From positions 109,017 through 173,016 of the forward strand of contig JAGWWS010000001.1 in assembly GCA_018970255.1 (NCBI GenBank): a DNA stretch of 64,000 nt, read 5' to 3'. Under the pieces are notes generated by a model, which worked only from the letters and a program-made list of their open reading frames with translations, did no database searches and had not been told where the DNA came from. How positions within the stretch are numbered: position 1 is the first letter of the stretch; every line of letters starts with the position of its first letter. The DNA is from Verrucomicrobiota bacterium. Lineage in GTDB: Bacteria; Verrucomicrobiota; Verrucomicrobiia; Chthoniobacterales; Terrimicrobiaceae. Positions 38,232-46,498 of the stretch are shown here, piece by piece. A program made the position numbers and the translations under genes.

Positions 38232-39797
38232 ATGGAAAAAAACGGCGCCGCCGGTGCCTGGCTGGCTTTGGGTTCGCTCGCGGCCGTCTGGTGGTTGTCG
38301 GTCCGGATGCTTTGGAACGACTGGGAAATCGACCCCCAATACAGCTACGGATTCCTCGTCCCGATCCTCTGCGCCGCGCTCGCTTACCAACGCTGGCAGG
38401 ACCGCCCCGCCCCCGCACCACCGGCCGGTTGGGCCGCGGCCGCCATTGCCATCCCGCCCGTCCTGCTGCTCGGCGCCATCCAGCCGGTTTTCGAGGCCAA
38501 CCCCGAGTGGCGCATCCTCGGCCTCGCGGGCGCCCTCTGCGCCACCGCCGCCACATTCTGCACCGTTTACTTGATCGGCGGGAAACCCTGGGCCGGCCAC
38601 TTCGCCTTTCCGGCCCTGTTTTTCCTCATCGCCGTCCCGTGGCCGCGCAACGCCGAGGAAGCCATCATGGGATTCCTCATGGAAAAAAACGCCATCGCCG
38701 CCCTCGAGGTCCTGCATTGGTGCGGCTACAAAGCCATCCGCCGGGGCAACCTCATCGCCCTCCCGAACGGCACCATCGGCGTCGAGGAAGCCTGCAGCGG
38801 CGTGCGCTCGCTCCAGAGCGGAATCATGGCGGCCCTGTTCTTCGGGGAAATTTTCCGCTTCGGCGCCTTTTCGCGCAGCATGCTCGTCGCTCTCGCAGTC
38901 GGCGTTTCGATCGTGGGAAACTTCCTGCGCGCCACCGGGCTTTCCATCATCGCATCCCACCAAGGCGTCGCCGCAGTGGACACATGGCACGACTTCGCCG
39001 GCTACGCCGTCCTCGTTGCCACACTCGGCACCCTCTGGCTCGTCAGCCATTCCAAAAACAAACGCGCTGGAACATTGCCCGCCCCCACCCAACCAACGCT
39101 CCCGCCATTCCGCTTCCCCCGCCCCGCAGGAGCGCTCTCCATTTTCCTGCTCGCCACCTCCGCCGCCAGCCTCGCGGGAACCGAAGCCTGGTATCGCCTG
39201 AGGCAACCCGCCGCCCCCGCCCCGCCCGCATGGACGGTGAATCCCGGCACACCAGGCACAAAAAGCATCCCGATTGCCGACCGCACCCTCCGCATCCTTT
39301 TCCACCCCGAGGGATTTTCGGAGAAATTCCGCGGCCCCGACGGGCGCCAGTGGTTTTTCTTTTTTTTCCGCTGGGAACCCGGCCGCACCGCCACACAGGC
39401 GCTCGGCATCCACGACCCCCGCACCTGCCTGGGCAGCCTCGGCATGGAAATGAAACGCCGCCTGCCGAACATGTCGATCACGGCCCGCGGCGTGGAATTC
39501 CCCTTCCGCGTCTATGAATTCGAGGACTCCGGCCGCCAACTCCTTGTCTTCCACGCTATCATGTCCGACGGTCCCAACCCGCACCCCATCCCCTACCTCG
39601 ACGACCCCACGCCATTCGACTCCCTCCGCGGGCGCTGGGAAGCCGTGAAAACCGGTTCCCGGAACAACGGCCAAAGCCTTCTTGAGGCCGCCGTCTGGGA
39701 CACCGATAATCCGGTTGCCGCCGCCGAAACCCTGCGCCAATTCCTGGAACAGGCCGTCAGCACAACGCCCAAAAATTCCACAGCCAGCCACCAATGA
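38232..39797 (+). CDS. Exosortase fused to an EpsI-like (DUF3485) domain
   Basis: From ATG 38232 the product is 521 residues (a GTG at 38184 would add 16). Eight or so membrane helices fill residues 8-295. The exosortase catalytic residues are all present: Cys188 in EEACSGVRSL, Arg233 in NFLRATGLSII and His253 in TWHDFAGYAVL. The C-terminal part (~300-521) has PRTCLGSLGMEMKRRLPN, as in EpsI proteins that often sit beside exosortases. The enzyme is expected to cleave PEP-CTERM signals and pass the proteins on to the cell surface. Targets visible in this window are the proteins ending at 19191, 41740 and 43134. Confidence 0.92.
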   Translation: MEKNGAAGAWLALGSLAAVWWLSVRMLWNDWEIDPQYSYGFLVPILCAALAYQRWQDRPAPAPPAGWAAAAIAIPPVLLLGAIQPVFEANPEWRILGLAGALCATAATFCTVYLIGGKPWAGHFAFPALFFLIAVPWPRNAEEAIMGFLMEKNAIAALEVLHWCGYKAIRRGNLIALPNGTIGVEEACSGVRSLQSGIMAALFFGEIFRFGAFSRSMLVALAVGVSIVGNFLRATGLSIIASHQGVAAVDTWHDFAGYAVLVATLGTLWLVSHSKNKRAGTLPAPTQPTLPPFRFPRPAGALSIFLLATSAASLAGTEAWYRLRQPAAPAPPAWTVNPGTPGTKSIPIADRTLRILFHPEGFSEKFRGPDGRQWFFFFFRWEPGRTATQALGIHDPRTCLGSLGMEMKRRLPNMSITARGVEFPFRVYEFEDSGRQLLVFHAIMSDGPNPHPIPYLDDPTPFDSLRGRWEAVKTGSRNNGQSLLEAAVWDTDNPVAAAETLRQFLEQAVSTTPKNSTASHQ

Positions 39798-41710
39798 CCG
39801 ATCCGGAGGAAAAACCCGCCAAGCCCCGCAGGAAAAAAACTGCTTCCCCCGGTCCAACCGCCGCGCCGCGCCCCCGCGGCCGCCCCAGAAAAAAAGCCGA
39901 TCCGGCGCCCGTGGAACCGCCCGAAACGCAGAAGCCCGTCCAGACCCCCGCCAACGAACTCCCCGACTACGAACTCGACGAGCCGAAACGCCGGGCCCAC
40001 CACTGGCTCCTCGACCAAATCGCCGACATCCGCGTCCGCATCGTGCTCGGCCTCGTCGCCCTCGGCTTCATCGCATGGCTCGCAGCCCCCCCGCTCTACC
40101 GCGAAATCAAAGCCCGCCGCGCCCTCCACCTCATGGAGAAATCCGAGGCTGCCGCATCCAACGGCAAAATCGAGGAGGCCGTCACCACCATGCGCCAGGC
40201 CGTCCTCATGTCCCCGGGCAACGAGGAAGTCTTCCGCCGCGTCCGCGCCCTCAACGCCAGCTTCGGCGACCCCGGTTCCCTGAATGCCATTGCCAACGCC
40301 ATGATGGACGGCCAGGCAAACACCGACGAAATCCTCGTCGTCGCCGAGCAGTCCATCAAATCCGGCCAAAAAACCCTCGCCCGCACCGCAGTTGACAAGC
40401 TGGCCACCGTTGCGTCCCCGCGTAAAACCGTCGCCGAAATCAAACTCCTCGACGCCGAAGGCCGCCGCAGCGACGCCCTCGCCCTCGCGAAAAAATCCAT
40501 CGCCGGCCTCGAGCCCGCCGATGCCGACAAAATCAAGCTCGCCACCGCGGAGGTCATGCTCGCCGACGACCCCGCCACCAGCCAAACCCTGCTCCTCGAC
40601 CTCGCCGCCAAGCCCTCTCCCGAAGGCCTTGCCGCCGCCCGCATCCTCGCAAACAGCCGGCTCTCGAAACCAAAAACCGCCGCAGGCCCCTCCCCCTCGA
40701 AAGCTGCCGACATCCTCGCCGCCCATCCCCTCAAATCCCCCGACGACCTCCTCCTCGCCGCCGACCTCCGCATTTTGGAGGACCCCTCGTCGAAGCGCAC
40801 CGTCATTTCCGAACTCAAAAAACAGCGCGCCAAAGCGCCCGATGCCGATGCCCTCGCCTTCGCCCGCTGGCTGAACCGTCGCATGGCGCACAGCGACACC
40901 ATCGAATTCGTCGGCCGCGAACGCGCCATCGGCCACCAGGATTGGCTCCTCGTCTACCTGGACGCCCTCGCCGCGCAAAACCAATGGTCCGATGTCTTCA
41001 ATATCCTCGACGCCGAGCAGGTTGCCGGCCTCTCAGAAAGCATCCGCCTCCTCTTCCTCGCCCGCTCCGCCTCCGAATCCGGCGAGAAGGAAAAAGCCGA
41101 TGCCGCTTGGGACGAAATGCAAACCGGCCTCGCTTTCGAGAAACCCGAAGTCGCCGCATTCGTCGCATCCTACGCCATGCGCGTCGGCGAGCGGGACCAA
41201 GCCCTCAGGGCCTACACCACCATGTCGAACCGCAAGGAAACCGCTCTCGAAGGCTACCTCGGCCTCATCCGATGCTGGCCGTCCAACGCCCCCGCCTCCG
41301 AACTCCTCCCGGTCTACACCGATTTCGTCGAAACCTTTCCCGCCATCAGCGATGCGCACACCGACCTCGCCTACCTCAAGCTCCTCACGAAAACCGCCAC
41401 CCGCCGCACCGCCGCCGAGGCCCTGGAAACCTACAACAAACAACCCTCCTCCCTCGCAGCCATCAGCGTCGCCGCGCTCGGCATGCTCCGCACCGGCGAC
41501 TTCGCGCGCGCCGACGCCCTCTACAACGGCAAAGTCATCGCCTGGTCCACCGCCCCAGCCCCCTGGAAAAACATCCGCGCCGCCGTCCTCCACTCCCTCG
41601 GCAGGAAAGAAGAAGCCGAATCCCTCCTGTCCGGCGTGGACCGCAATACCCTCCGCCCCGAAGAGCGGGCACTCCTGCCCGCCGAAGAGCCCGCCGGCTT
41701 CCAGCCATAA
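39794..41710 (+). CDS. Membrane-anchored TPR-type protein with basic Pro-rich N-terminus
   Basis: The 638-residue protein overlaps the exosortase stop by ATGA. The first ~55 residues are rich in Pro, Lys and Arg, with PRPRGRPRKK resembling an AT-hook, probably simply a cytosolic basic tail. One membrane helix follows near residues 80-100 (IRVRIVLGLVALGFIAWLAA). The rest is helical and repetitive, consistent with degenerate TPR repeats exported to the periplasm (e.g. AVTTMRQAVLMSPGNEEVFR). TPR proteins are frequent in exosortase/exopolysaccharide loci as assembly or secretion scaffolds. The exact role is unknown. Confidence 0.72.
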   Translation: MTDPEEKPAKPRRKKTASPGPTAAPRPRGRPRKKADPAPVEPPETQKPVQTPANELPDYELDEPKRRAHHWLLDQIADIRVRIVLGLVALGFIAWLAAPPLYREIKARRALHLMEKSEAAASNGKIEEAVTTMRQAVLMSPGNEEVFRRVRALNASFGDPGSLNAIANAMMDGQANTDEILVVAEQSIKSGQKTLARTAVDKLATVASPRKTVAEIKLLDAEGRRSDALALAKKSIAGLEPADADKIKLATAEVMLADDPATSQTLLLDLAAKPSPEGLAAARILANSRLSKPKTAAGPSPSKAADILAAHPLKSPDDLLLAADLRILEDPSSKRTVISELKKQRAKAPDADALAFARWLNRRMAHSDTIEFVGRERAIGHQDWLLVYLDALAAQNQWSDVFNILDAEQVAGLSESIRLLFLARSASESGEKEKADAAWDEMQTGLAFEKPEVAAFVASYAMRVGERDQALRAYTTMSNRKETALEGYLGLIRCWPSNAPASELLPVYTDFVETFPAISDAHTDLAYLKLLTKTATRRTAAEALETYNKQPSSLAAISVAALGMLRTGDFARADALYNGKVIAWSTAPAPWKNIRAAVLHSLGRKEEAESLLSGVDRNTLRPEERALLPAEEPAGFQP

Positions 41711-41718
41711 AATAGTGG

Positions 41719-41730
41719 GGCGGATCCGCC
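41719..41730. terminator. GGCGGATCCGCC palindrome between converging genes
   Basis: A perfect 12-bp palindrome sits in the 29-bp gap between the stop of the TPR gene and the stop of the convergent PEP-CTERM gene. It could act as a bidirectional transcription barrier. No T-run follows it on either strand. Confidence 0.35.
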
Positions 41731-41739
41731 GAAACCGCT

Positions 41740-43137
41740 TCAACCCAAGCGCCGCCGCCGAAACCAAAAAAACGCCCCCACCGCAACGGCGAACAACGCC
41801 AACGCCCGCGGCTCGGGAATGGGATTGGGATAGAAGCCAGCCGTGAATCGAATGTCCGCCGCTGGAATATCCAGCCCGTTCGGCTTCACGCCGGCATAGC
41901 CGTTCAGCCCGTCATACAAAAATTCGAACGCATTGATGACATTCCTCCCCGTGTTGAAAAACTGGCCCTGCAGCGGCGGCTGGTTCTCGGAAAAATCCCC
42001 CGGCAGCGGCGCAAACCAACTTGTCGAAGTCGGGTCCAAAAAATTCCCATCCTCGCCGTTGACCACATAGCTGACCTCGCCTCCGGAATTCAGCAGGTGG
42101 ACCACGAGCGAGTTCTCTGTCGTGAAGTCGGCCGTCCCGGTTTCAGGCTGCCCGGGGAGCGTGAGAATGCCGGAATTGATTCCAATATCTACCACGACTT
42201 GCCCGCTGCCCGATTCCACGCCGCCATAGACCAGAGTGCCAGTCGGTGCTTGCCAATCGGGGACGACACCTGGATTTGGCTGCGTGTAGCCGGTTGGCAG
42301 GAGGTTCGTGTAGGCGAAGCCCGTGGTATTCGAAGTCAGCCCGAGCTGGACCTGCTCTTTTTGGATGATGAACCCCGGGAGCATCGACCCATTCGCCATC
42401 GCACCGAGGTTGAGAAACGCGTTGTATTGCTGGTTGTAGGAATTGTTGTTCGGCGAGGTGCCGCGCCCGGTGCGGTCGAACCCCACGCCGAAATTCATCA
42501 CCGGCGCGAGAATCCCGGGGTTTTGCAAATACGAAACCGCCTCGCCGCCGAAAAGCTGCAGCGTGGAATTCGTGAAACTACGGTTCGTCCCATTCGTAAG
42601 CATCGCGACGCCGCTTTCGATCAATGTGGAAAACGTGGTGGTCGCGCTCGCCGTGCCGGGCGGCGGCGTGGTGGAGCAGGCGAGCGTGTCGACCACGAGC
42701 ATCGGCAGGCTGGCGGAAGCCGGTGCCAGAGAGGGATTGCTCGCGACCGCTTGTGGAAATGAGACCGTTTGCTGGTGCCAGGTGCCAAGGTAAACCCGGG
42801 CGCTGCTGTTGAGATAAACCTGCCCCGTAAAAAGCGCCGAGGACGGCGAAATACTCCCGCCCGCGAGAGCCTCGACCGCCACATAGAGTGCACGCGAACC
42901 GGTGTCCAAATTCACATCGAGCGTGTTCCCGCTGAACGAAAGCCGGATTTTTGGATCAGAGGGGGCGGAGTTGGCCCCGAAGCCCGGATTATTCTGATAT
43001 GGCAGGGTGTAAAAATTTTCGAAGCCCGCATAGCCGGTGAAAGGATTGCCCGAGGCAAGGAGGGAAGCAGGCGTAGCCGGAATCCAAACCACTGCCGCAA
43101 GCGCAAGAAACCCTGCCATCCGCCGCATTGTTTTCAT
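41740..43137 (-). CDS. PEP-CTERM protein with pepsin-like aspartic-protease features
   Basis: The 465-residue protein has a signal peptide (MRRMAGFLALAAVVWIPATPA) and ends in IPEPRALALFAVAVGAFFWF plus RRRRLG, a PEP-CTERM signal. Between them, VNLDTGSRALYVA near residue 75 resembles the first DTG site of pepsins, and VVDIGINSGILTLP near 330 sits where the second would be, although it reads DIG. Near residue 405, TGRNVINAFEFLYDGLNGYAGV matches the late pepsin segment that precedes the C-terminal strand. Catalysis is uncertain because of the DIG. It overlaps the upstream paralogue-like gene by ATGA, so both are translated together. Confidence 0.72.
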   Translation of the reverse strand: MKTMRRMAGFLALAAVVWIPATPASLLASGNPFTGYAGFENFYTLPYQNNPGFGANSAPSDPKIRLSFSGNTLDVNLDTGSRALYVAVEALAGGSISPSSALFTGQVYLNSSARVYLGTWHQQTVSFPQAVASNPSLAPASASLPMLVVDTLACSTTPPPGTASATTTFSTLIESGVAMLTNGTNRSFTNSTLQLFGGEAVSYLQNPGILAPVMNFGVGFDRTGRGTSPNNNSYNQQYNAFLNLGAMANGSMLPGFIIQKEQVQLGLTSNTTGFAYTNLLPTGYTQPNPGVVPDWQAPTGTLVYGGVESGSGQVVVDIGINSGILTLPGQPETGTADFTTENSLVVHLLNSGGEVSYVVNGEDGNFLDPTSTSWFAPLPGDFSENQPPLQGQFFNTGRNVINAFEFLYDGLNGYAGVKPNGLDIPAADIRFTAGFYPNPIPEPRALALFAVAVGAFFWFRRRRLG

Positions 43138-44429
43138 GCCTTGCGCTTCGAACGGAGCATTCGAAGAAAAACCAATCCCACGGCACCGAGCAACAGCAGC
43201 GCTCCGATCGATGGCTCTGGAATCACATCCAGACCGATCACGCCGGCCTGCATATCATAGATCAAGTCGTATTGGTAAAAGAGCGAGATGCCGGTGTTCA
43301 GGTAATAGGTCGTGTTGTTGGGGCGGTTGTTTTGAACCATCACATTCCCGCCATTGACCACGTTGTTCGTCGTGAAGTTCCCGATGCCGACGGTTTGATT
43401 CGATGTGGTCGTGCCGGTGAGAGTGAAAGCCAGATGGTCTTTGAGTTGGCCGGCATTCTGTTGCTCGTTGGACCAATCGATGAGAGATGCATACTCGGTA
43501 GGCAAACCGCCGGGGCTGAGTTGCGTATTGTGCAGCGTGGTGCTGGCTCCCGTGTCGGGGGTCATGCCAACACCGGTGCTCACGAGCGGGGGATGACCCG
43601 AGCGCTGAATCTCGATGTCCGCGTTGAAGAGTTGCTGACTGTAATAATCGAGACCCGAGACAGGCATCGTTGCGCCCTCGGGAGCCTGGGCGTCCGCATT
43701 CATCTTGAAATACTTCGCTGTCGGGCTAGCGGTATCCCCGGCCGTAAGACCGATTTTCAGACTCGCCGTTTTGCCTGCGAAGTCCGCGTGGATGCGGAAT
43801 CCAGGGGTGACTCCAGAGCCGAAATTCATTTGCCCGATGAGATTCGTGATCCCGCTGGAGAAATTTCCCATGTTGTAGGCGAGGTTCATTCCGAAATCGC
43901 CGTAAAAAGCACCGTCGATCGGCGGCGAGGCGGTGGCATTTCCCGAACTCGTCCAGAGCTGGGTGGTCGCCCCATTGGACGGGTTGATTTTTTCAATTTG
44001 GTTCATTTGCCCGATCTGCGTGGTCGGCGCCGTGATCACGGAGGGTGTAGTGGAATTTCCGGACGCGAAGATCGAAACCGCGCCCTGCGCCACATTGCCG
44101 AAATAATTGAGCCCGCTGTCGTAGGCCGTATGGATTTGCTGGCTCGCGTTCACCGTCACACCGCCGCCCCACCACGGGGAGACTCCCGATACCGGGCTGT
44201 AGGCGGCGTAAAACCCAGTTCCACCCGTGTCGAATTCGAACAACTGCGGCGTCGCCCCGCTCCCGATCCCAACCCAAATGCCAAGCTTGTCGGCACCCGA
44301 ATTGGTCGGCGTGAAGTGGAGGGGAACAGTGATCGGCGAATGGACGGTTGTTTGCGCCCGCCCGCAAACCATTGCCGACAGGAAAATCCCAGCGAAAATT
44401 AAAAGCTCGGGGACGCGTCGTTTTTTCAT
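43134..44429 (-). CDS. PEP-CTERM protein with two pepsin-type DTG motifs
   Basis: From ATG 44429 the product is 431 residues with a signal peptide (RVPELLIFAGIFLSAMVCGRA) and a C-terminal PEP-CTERM signal (VIPEPSIGALLLLGAVGLVF, then RSKRKA). FEFDTGGTGFYAAY near residue 65 and GMTPDTGASTTLHN near 296 give two Asp-Thr-Gly sites at pepsin-like spacing. TGISLFYQYDLIYDMQAGVIGL near 390 resembles the conserved pepsin segment around the late hydrophobic-Gly motif. Both catalytic Asp residues are thus present. Bacterial pepsin-like proteases are rare, and this one would be surface-anchored. Another in-frame start at 44444 is possible. Confidence 0.72.
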   Translation of the reverse strand: MKKRRVPELLIFAGIFLSAMVCGRAQTTVHSPITVPLHFTPTNSGADKLGIWVGIGSGATPQLFEFDTGGTGFYAAYSPVSGVSPWWGGGVTVNASQQIHTAYDSGLNYFGNVAQGAVSIFASGNSTTPSVITAPTTQIGQMNQIEKINPSNGATTQLWTSSGNATASPPIDGAFYGDFGMNLAYNMGNFSSGITNLIGQMNFGSGVTPGFRIHADFAGKTASLKIGLTAGDTASPTAKYFKMNADAQAPEGATMPVSGLDYYSQQLFNADIEIQRSGHPPLVSTGVGMTPDTGASTTLHNTQLSPGGLPTEYASLIDWSNEQQNAGQLKDHLAFTLTGTTTSNQTVGIGNFTTNNVVNGGNVMVQNNRPNNTTYYLNTGISLFYQYDLIYDMQAGVIGLDVIPEPSIGALLLLGAVGLVFLRMLRSKRKA

Positions 44430-44484
44430 GGCTGAAAATTTCACGAAATTCGTCTGGCTGGGTTATCGAACCATTTTTGCAGGG

Positions 44485-45603
44485 TCAAGCAGCCTTGTAT
44501 CCCGCCACAAACCCACGCCGGAATTCCTCGAAAGTCCCATCGAGAATCCGCTCGCGGGCCTGCCTCATCAGGTTGAGGTAAAAATGCAGGTTGTGCAGGG
44601 AAACAAGCCGCAGCCCCAGGATTTCCTCGGCTTTCACCAAGTGCCGGATGTAAGCCCTCGAAAAATCCCGGCAAGCCGCGCAGGTGCATCCCTCCTCGAT
44701 CGGCGATGGGTCCTCGGCGAACGGCGCGTTTTTCAAATTCAGCGTCCCGCGAGCCGTAAATGCCGTCCCGTTCCTCGCCAGCCGCGTCGGCAGCACGCAG
44801 TCGAACATGTCCACACCCCTCGCGACCATTTCGAGCATTTGCGGCGGCGTCCCCAGCCCCATGGCATAGCGCGGTTTTTCCTCCGGCAAAAACGGCACGG
44901 AGTTTTCGATCGCCGCGAACATCTCGTGTTCGGGTTCGCCCACGCTCACGCCGCCGACGGCATATCCATCGAACCCCATTTCCACCAACGCCCGCGCGCT
45001 CCGTTCCCGCAGGTCGGGATAAGCGGAGCCCTGCACGATCCCGAAAACCAACGGGCGCCATTCCTGCGGCTGCGCATCCCACCAAGCCCGGCAGCGCTCC
45101 GCCCACGCGAGCGTGAGTTCGAGACTCTTCGCCGCATCCGCATGGCTGCAAGGGTGCGGCGGGCACTCGTCGAACAACATCACAATGTCCGACCCCAAAT
45201 CGCGCTGGATTTCCATCGAGGTCTCGGGGCCGATGAAGGTGGGCGTGCCGTCGAGGTGGTTTTGGAAATGCACGCCCTCGGGCGTCACACGCCGCAACTT
45301 CGCGAGCGAGAAAACCTGGAATCCCCCGCTGTCCGTCAAAATCGGGCGGTCCCACGCCATGAATTCGTGCAACCCGCCGAGCCGCCGGATCAACTTTTCG
45401 CCGGGGCGAACATGCAGGTGGTAGGTGTTGCCAAGGATGATCTGCGCGCCGAGTTCCCTCAACTCGTCGGGCGAGACCGCCTTCACGGTCGCCTGCGTGC
45501 CCACCGGCATGAACACAGGCGTTCGGACCAACCCGCGGCGGGTTTGCAAAATCCCCGCCCGGGCTTTTCCCTGCGTGGCTTCGACGGCGAACGCCGCGCT
45601 CAA
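44485..45603 (-). CDS. tgt: Queuine/preQ1 tRNA-guanine transglycosylase
   Basis: The 372-residue enzyme exchanges the wobble guanine of GUN tRNAs for the queuosine precursor. LTDSGGFQVFSL near residue 90 contains the general-acid Asp, the MFDECPPHP and GIVQGS motifs form the base pocket, and MFDCVLPTRLARNGTAFT near 266 includes the nucleophilic Asp. The zinc site is CTCAAC plus the later His in SLHNLHFYL. The start is a TTG at 45603 that overlaps the yceI stop (TTGA), so translation is likely coupled to the upstream kinase operon. Confidence 0.94.
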   Translation of the reverse strand: MSAAFAVEATQGKARAGILQTRRGLVRTPVFMPVGTQATVKAVSPDELRELGAQIILGNTYHLHVRPGEKLIRRLGGLHEFMAWDRPILTDSGGFQVFSLAKLRRVTPEGVHFQNHLDGTPTFIGPETSMEIQRDLGSDIVMLFDECPPHPCSHADAAKSLELTLAWAERCRAWWDAQPQEWRPLVFGIVQGSAYPDLRERSARALVEMGFDGYAVGGVSVGEPEHEMFAAIENSVPFLPEEKPRYAMGLGTPPQMLEMVARGVDMFDCVLPTRLARNGTAFTARGTLNLKNAPFAEDPSPIEEGCTCAACRDFSRAYIRHLVKAEEILGLRLVSLHNLHFYLNLMRQARERILDGTFEEFRRGFVAGYKAA

Positions 45604-46223
45604 CCCTTCGGCTTCGGTGCGATGCCGGCGACGCTCAACGAGACATCCACCGTGTCGGAGACCTTGTCGAGGTTCTCGCCCTGCTTGATTCCAAATTCGC
45701 CGCGGCTGATTTGGAAGTTCGTGCGGACAACAAGGATGTCGCCTTCCATTTGACCATTCGAGCGGTCGGCGAGGCGCCCCGGCAGGTAATCGACCTTCAC
45801 CGGCACGGTGATTTCCTTGGAAACGCCCTTGAGCGTGAAGACACCCTTCACATCGGCGGTGCCGGAGGTGTCGCTGCTCTTTTTGGAATTCAGGACTTCC
45901 TTGATTTCAAAAGTGATCTCGGGGTGTTTCGCGGCGTCGATCCACTCCTCGCCGAGCATGTGCTCCTGCATGACGGAGTTCGAGACCGTGAGTGATTTGG
46001 CATCAACCACGATCTTGCCCTCGATGTCCTCGGACTCGGCGGGGTCCGCCTCGATCGTGCCGCTGATCCCGCTCGCCGTGCCGCTGATGGATTCGAGCGG
46101 GGCGTCGAGTTTGAAGACGATGTTGTTGACCCCTTTCGGGTCCTTGAAGTCGAAGGTGATTTCTTCCGCGGTCGCGGGAAGGGCGAGGGCGGCGGTGGCG
46201 AGCAATGCGATATGGAGTTTCAT
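45600..46223 (-). CDS. YceI family periplasmic protein
   Basis: The 207-residue protein has a clean signal peptide (MKLHIALLATAALALPATA) and a YceI-like lipocalin-type beta-barrel: SGTASGISGTIEADP, DAKSLTVSNSVMQEHMLGEEWIDAAKHPEITFEI near residues 73-105, TLKGVSKEITVPV, and a late FGIKQGENLDKVSDTVDVSLSV. YceI proteins bind long polyisoprenoid lipids in the periplasm. The upstream small membrane protein overlaps it by ATGA, and tgt follows with TTGA. Confidence 0.88.
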   Translation of the reverse strand: MKLHIALLATAALALPATAEEITFDFKDPKGVNNIVFKLDAPLESISGTASGISGTIEADPAESEDIEGKIVVDAKSLTVSNSVMQEHMLGEEWIDAAKHPEITFEIKEVLNSKKSSDTSGTADVKGVFTLKGVSKEITVPVKVDYLPGRLADRSNGQMEGDILVVRTNFQISRGEFGIKQGENLDKVSDTVDVSLSVAGIAPKPKG

Positions 46224-46498
46224 GTTTGGTTTGTGTTTCTGGGTTTTCTAAAGACCGGCAAAAAGCCGATGGAAAAAACTAACACGGAGCCCGCGAGCCC
46301 CGCACCGAGAAAATCCACGCCGGGCACGAATTGTTTTTTCCAAACCGGATATTCGATCCCCGTCACCGGATCGGTCTCCATCGTCGCCACGGAAGTTTTC
46401 GTCCATCCGCGGTTCATCCCGGCAAAGACCCACCACGAAATGCAGACGACCGCCGCAAACAGCGCGAAAAGTTTCAGCAATTTCCCGACCAACGCCAT
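46220..46498 (-). CDS. Small two-helix membrane protein
   Basis: The 92-residue product has a membrane helix near residues 8-28 (LLKLFALFAAVVCISWWVFAG) and a second near 62-82 (FLGAGLAGSVLVFSIGFLPVF), joined by a loop of about 35 residues (WTKTSVATMETDPVTGIEYP). I do not recognise a family. The gene is wedged between the kinase and yceI with a 1-bp overlap and an ATGA overlap, strongly supporting that it is real and co-translated with them. Confidence 0.7.
   Translation of the reverse strand: MALVGKLLKLFALFAAVVCISWWVFAGMNRGWTKTSVATMETDPVTGIEYPVWKKQFVPGVDFLGAGLAGSVLVFSIGFLPVFRKPRNTNQT

Noticed and set aside
37170..39857. 895-codon open frame on the minus strand opposite the sugar transferase and exosortase
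   Set aside because: It is an antisense shadow of two well-supported genes; its translation is Glu/Gly/Ala-biased with no recognisable domain.
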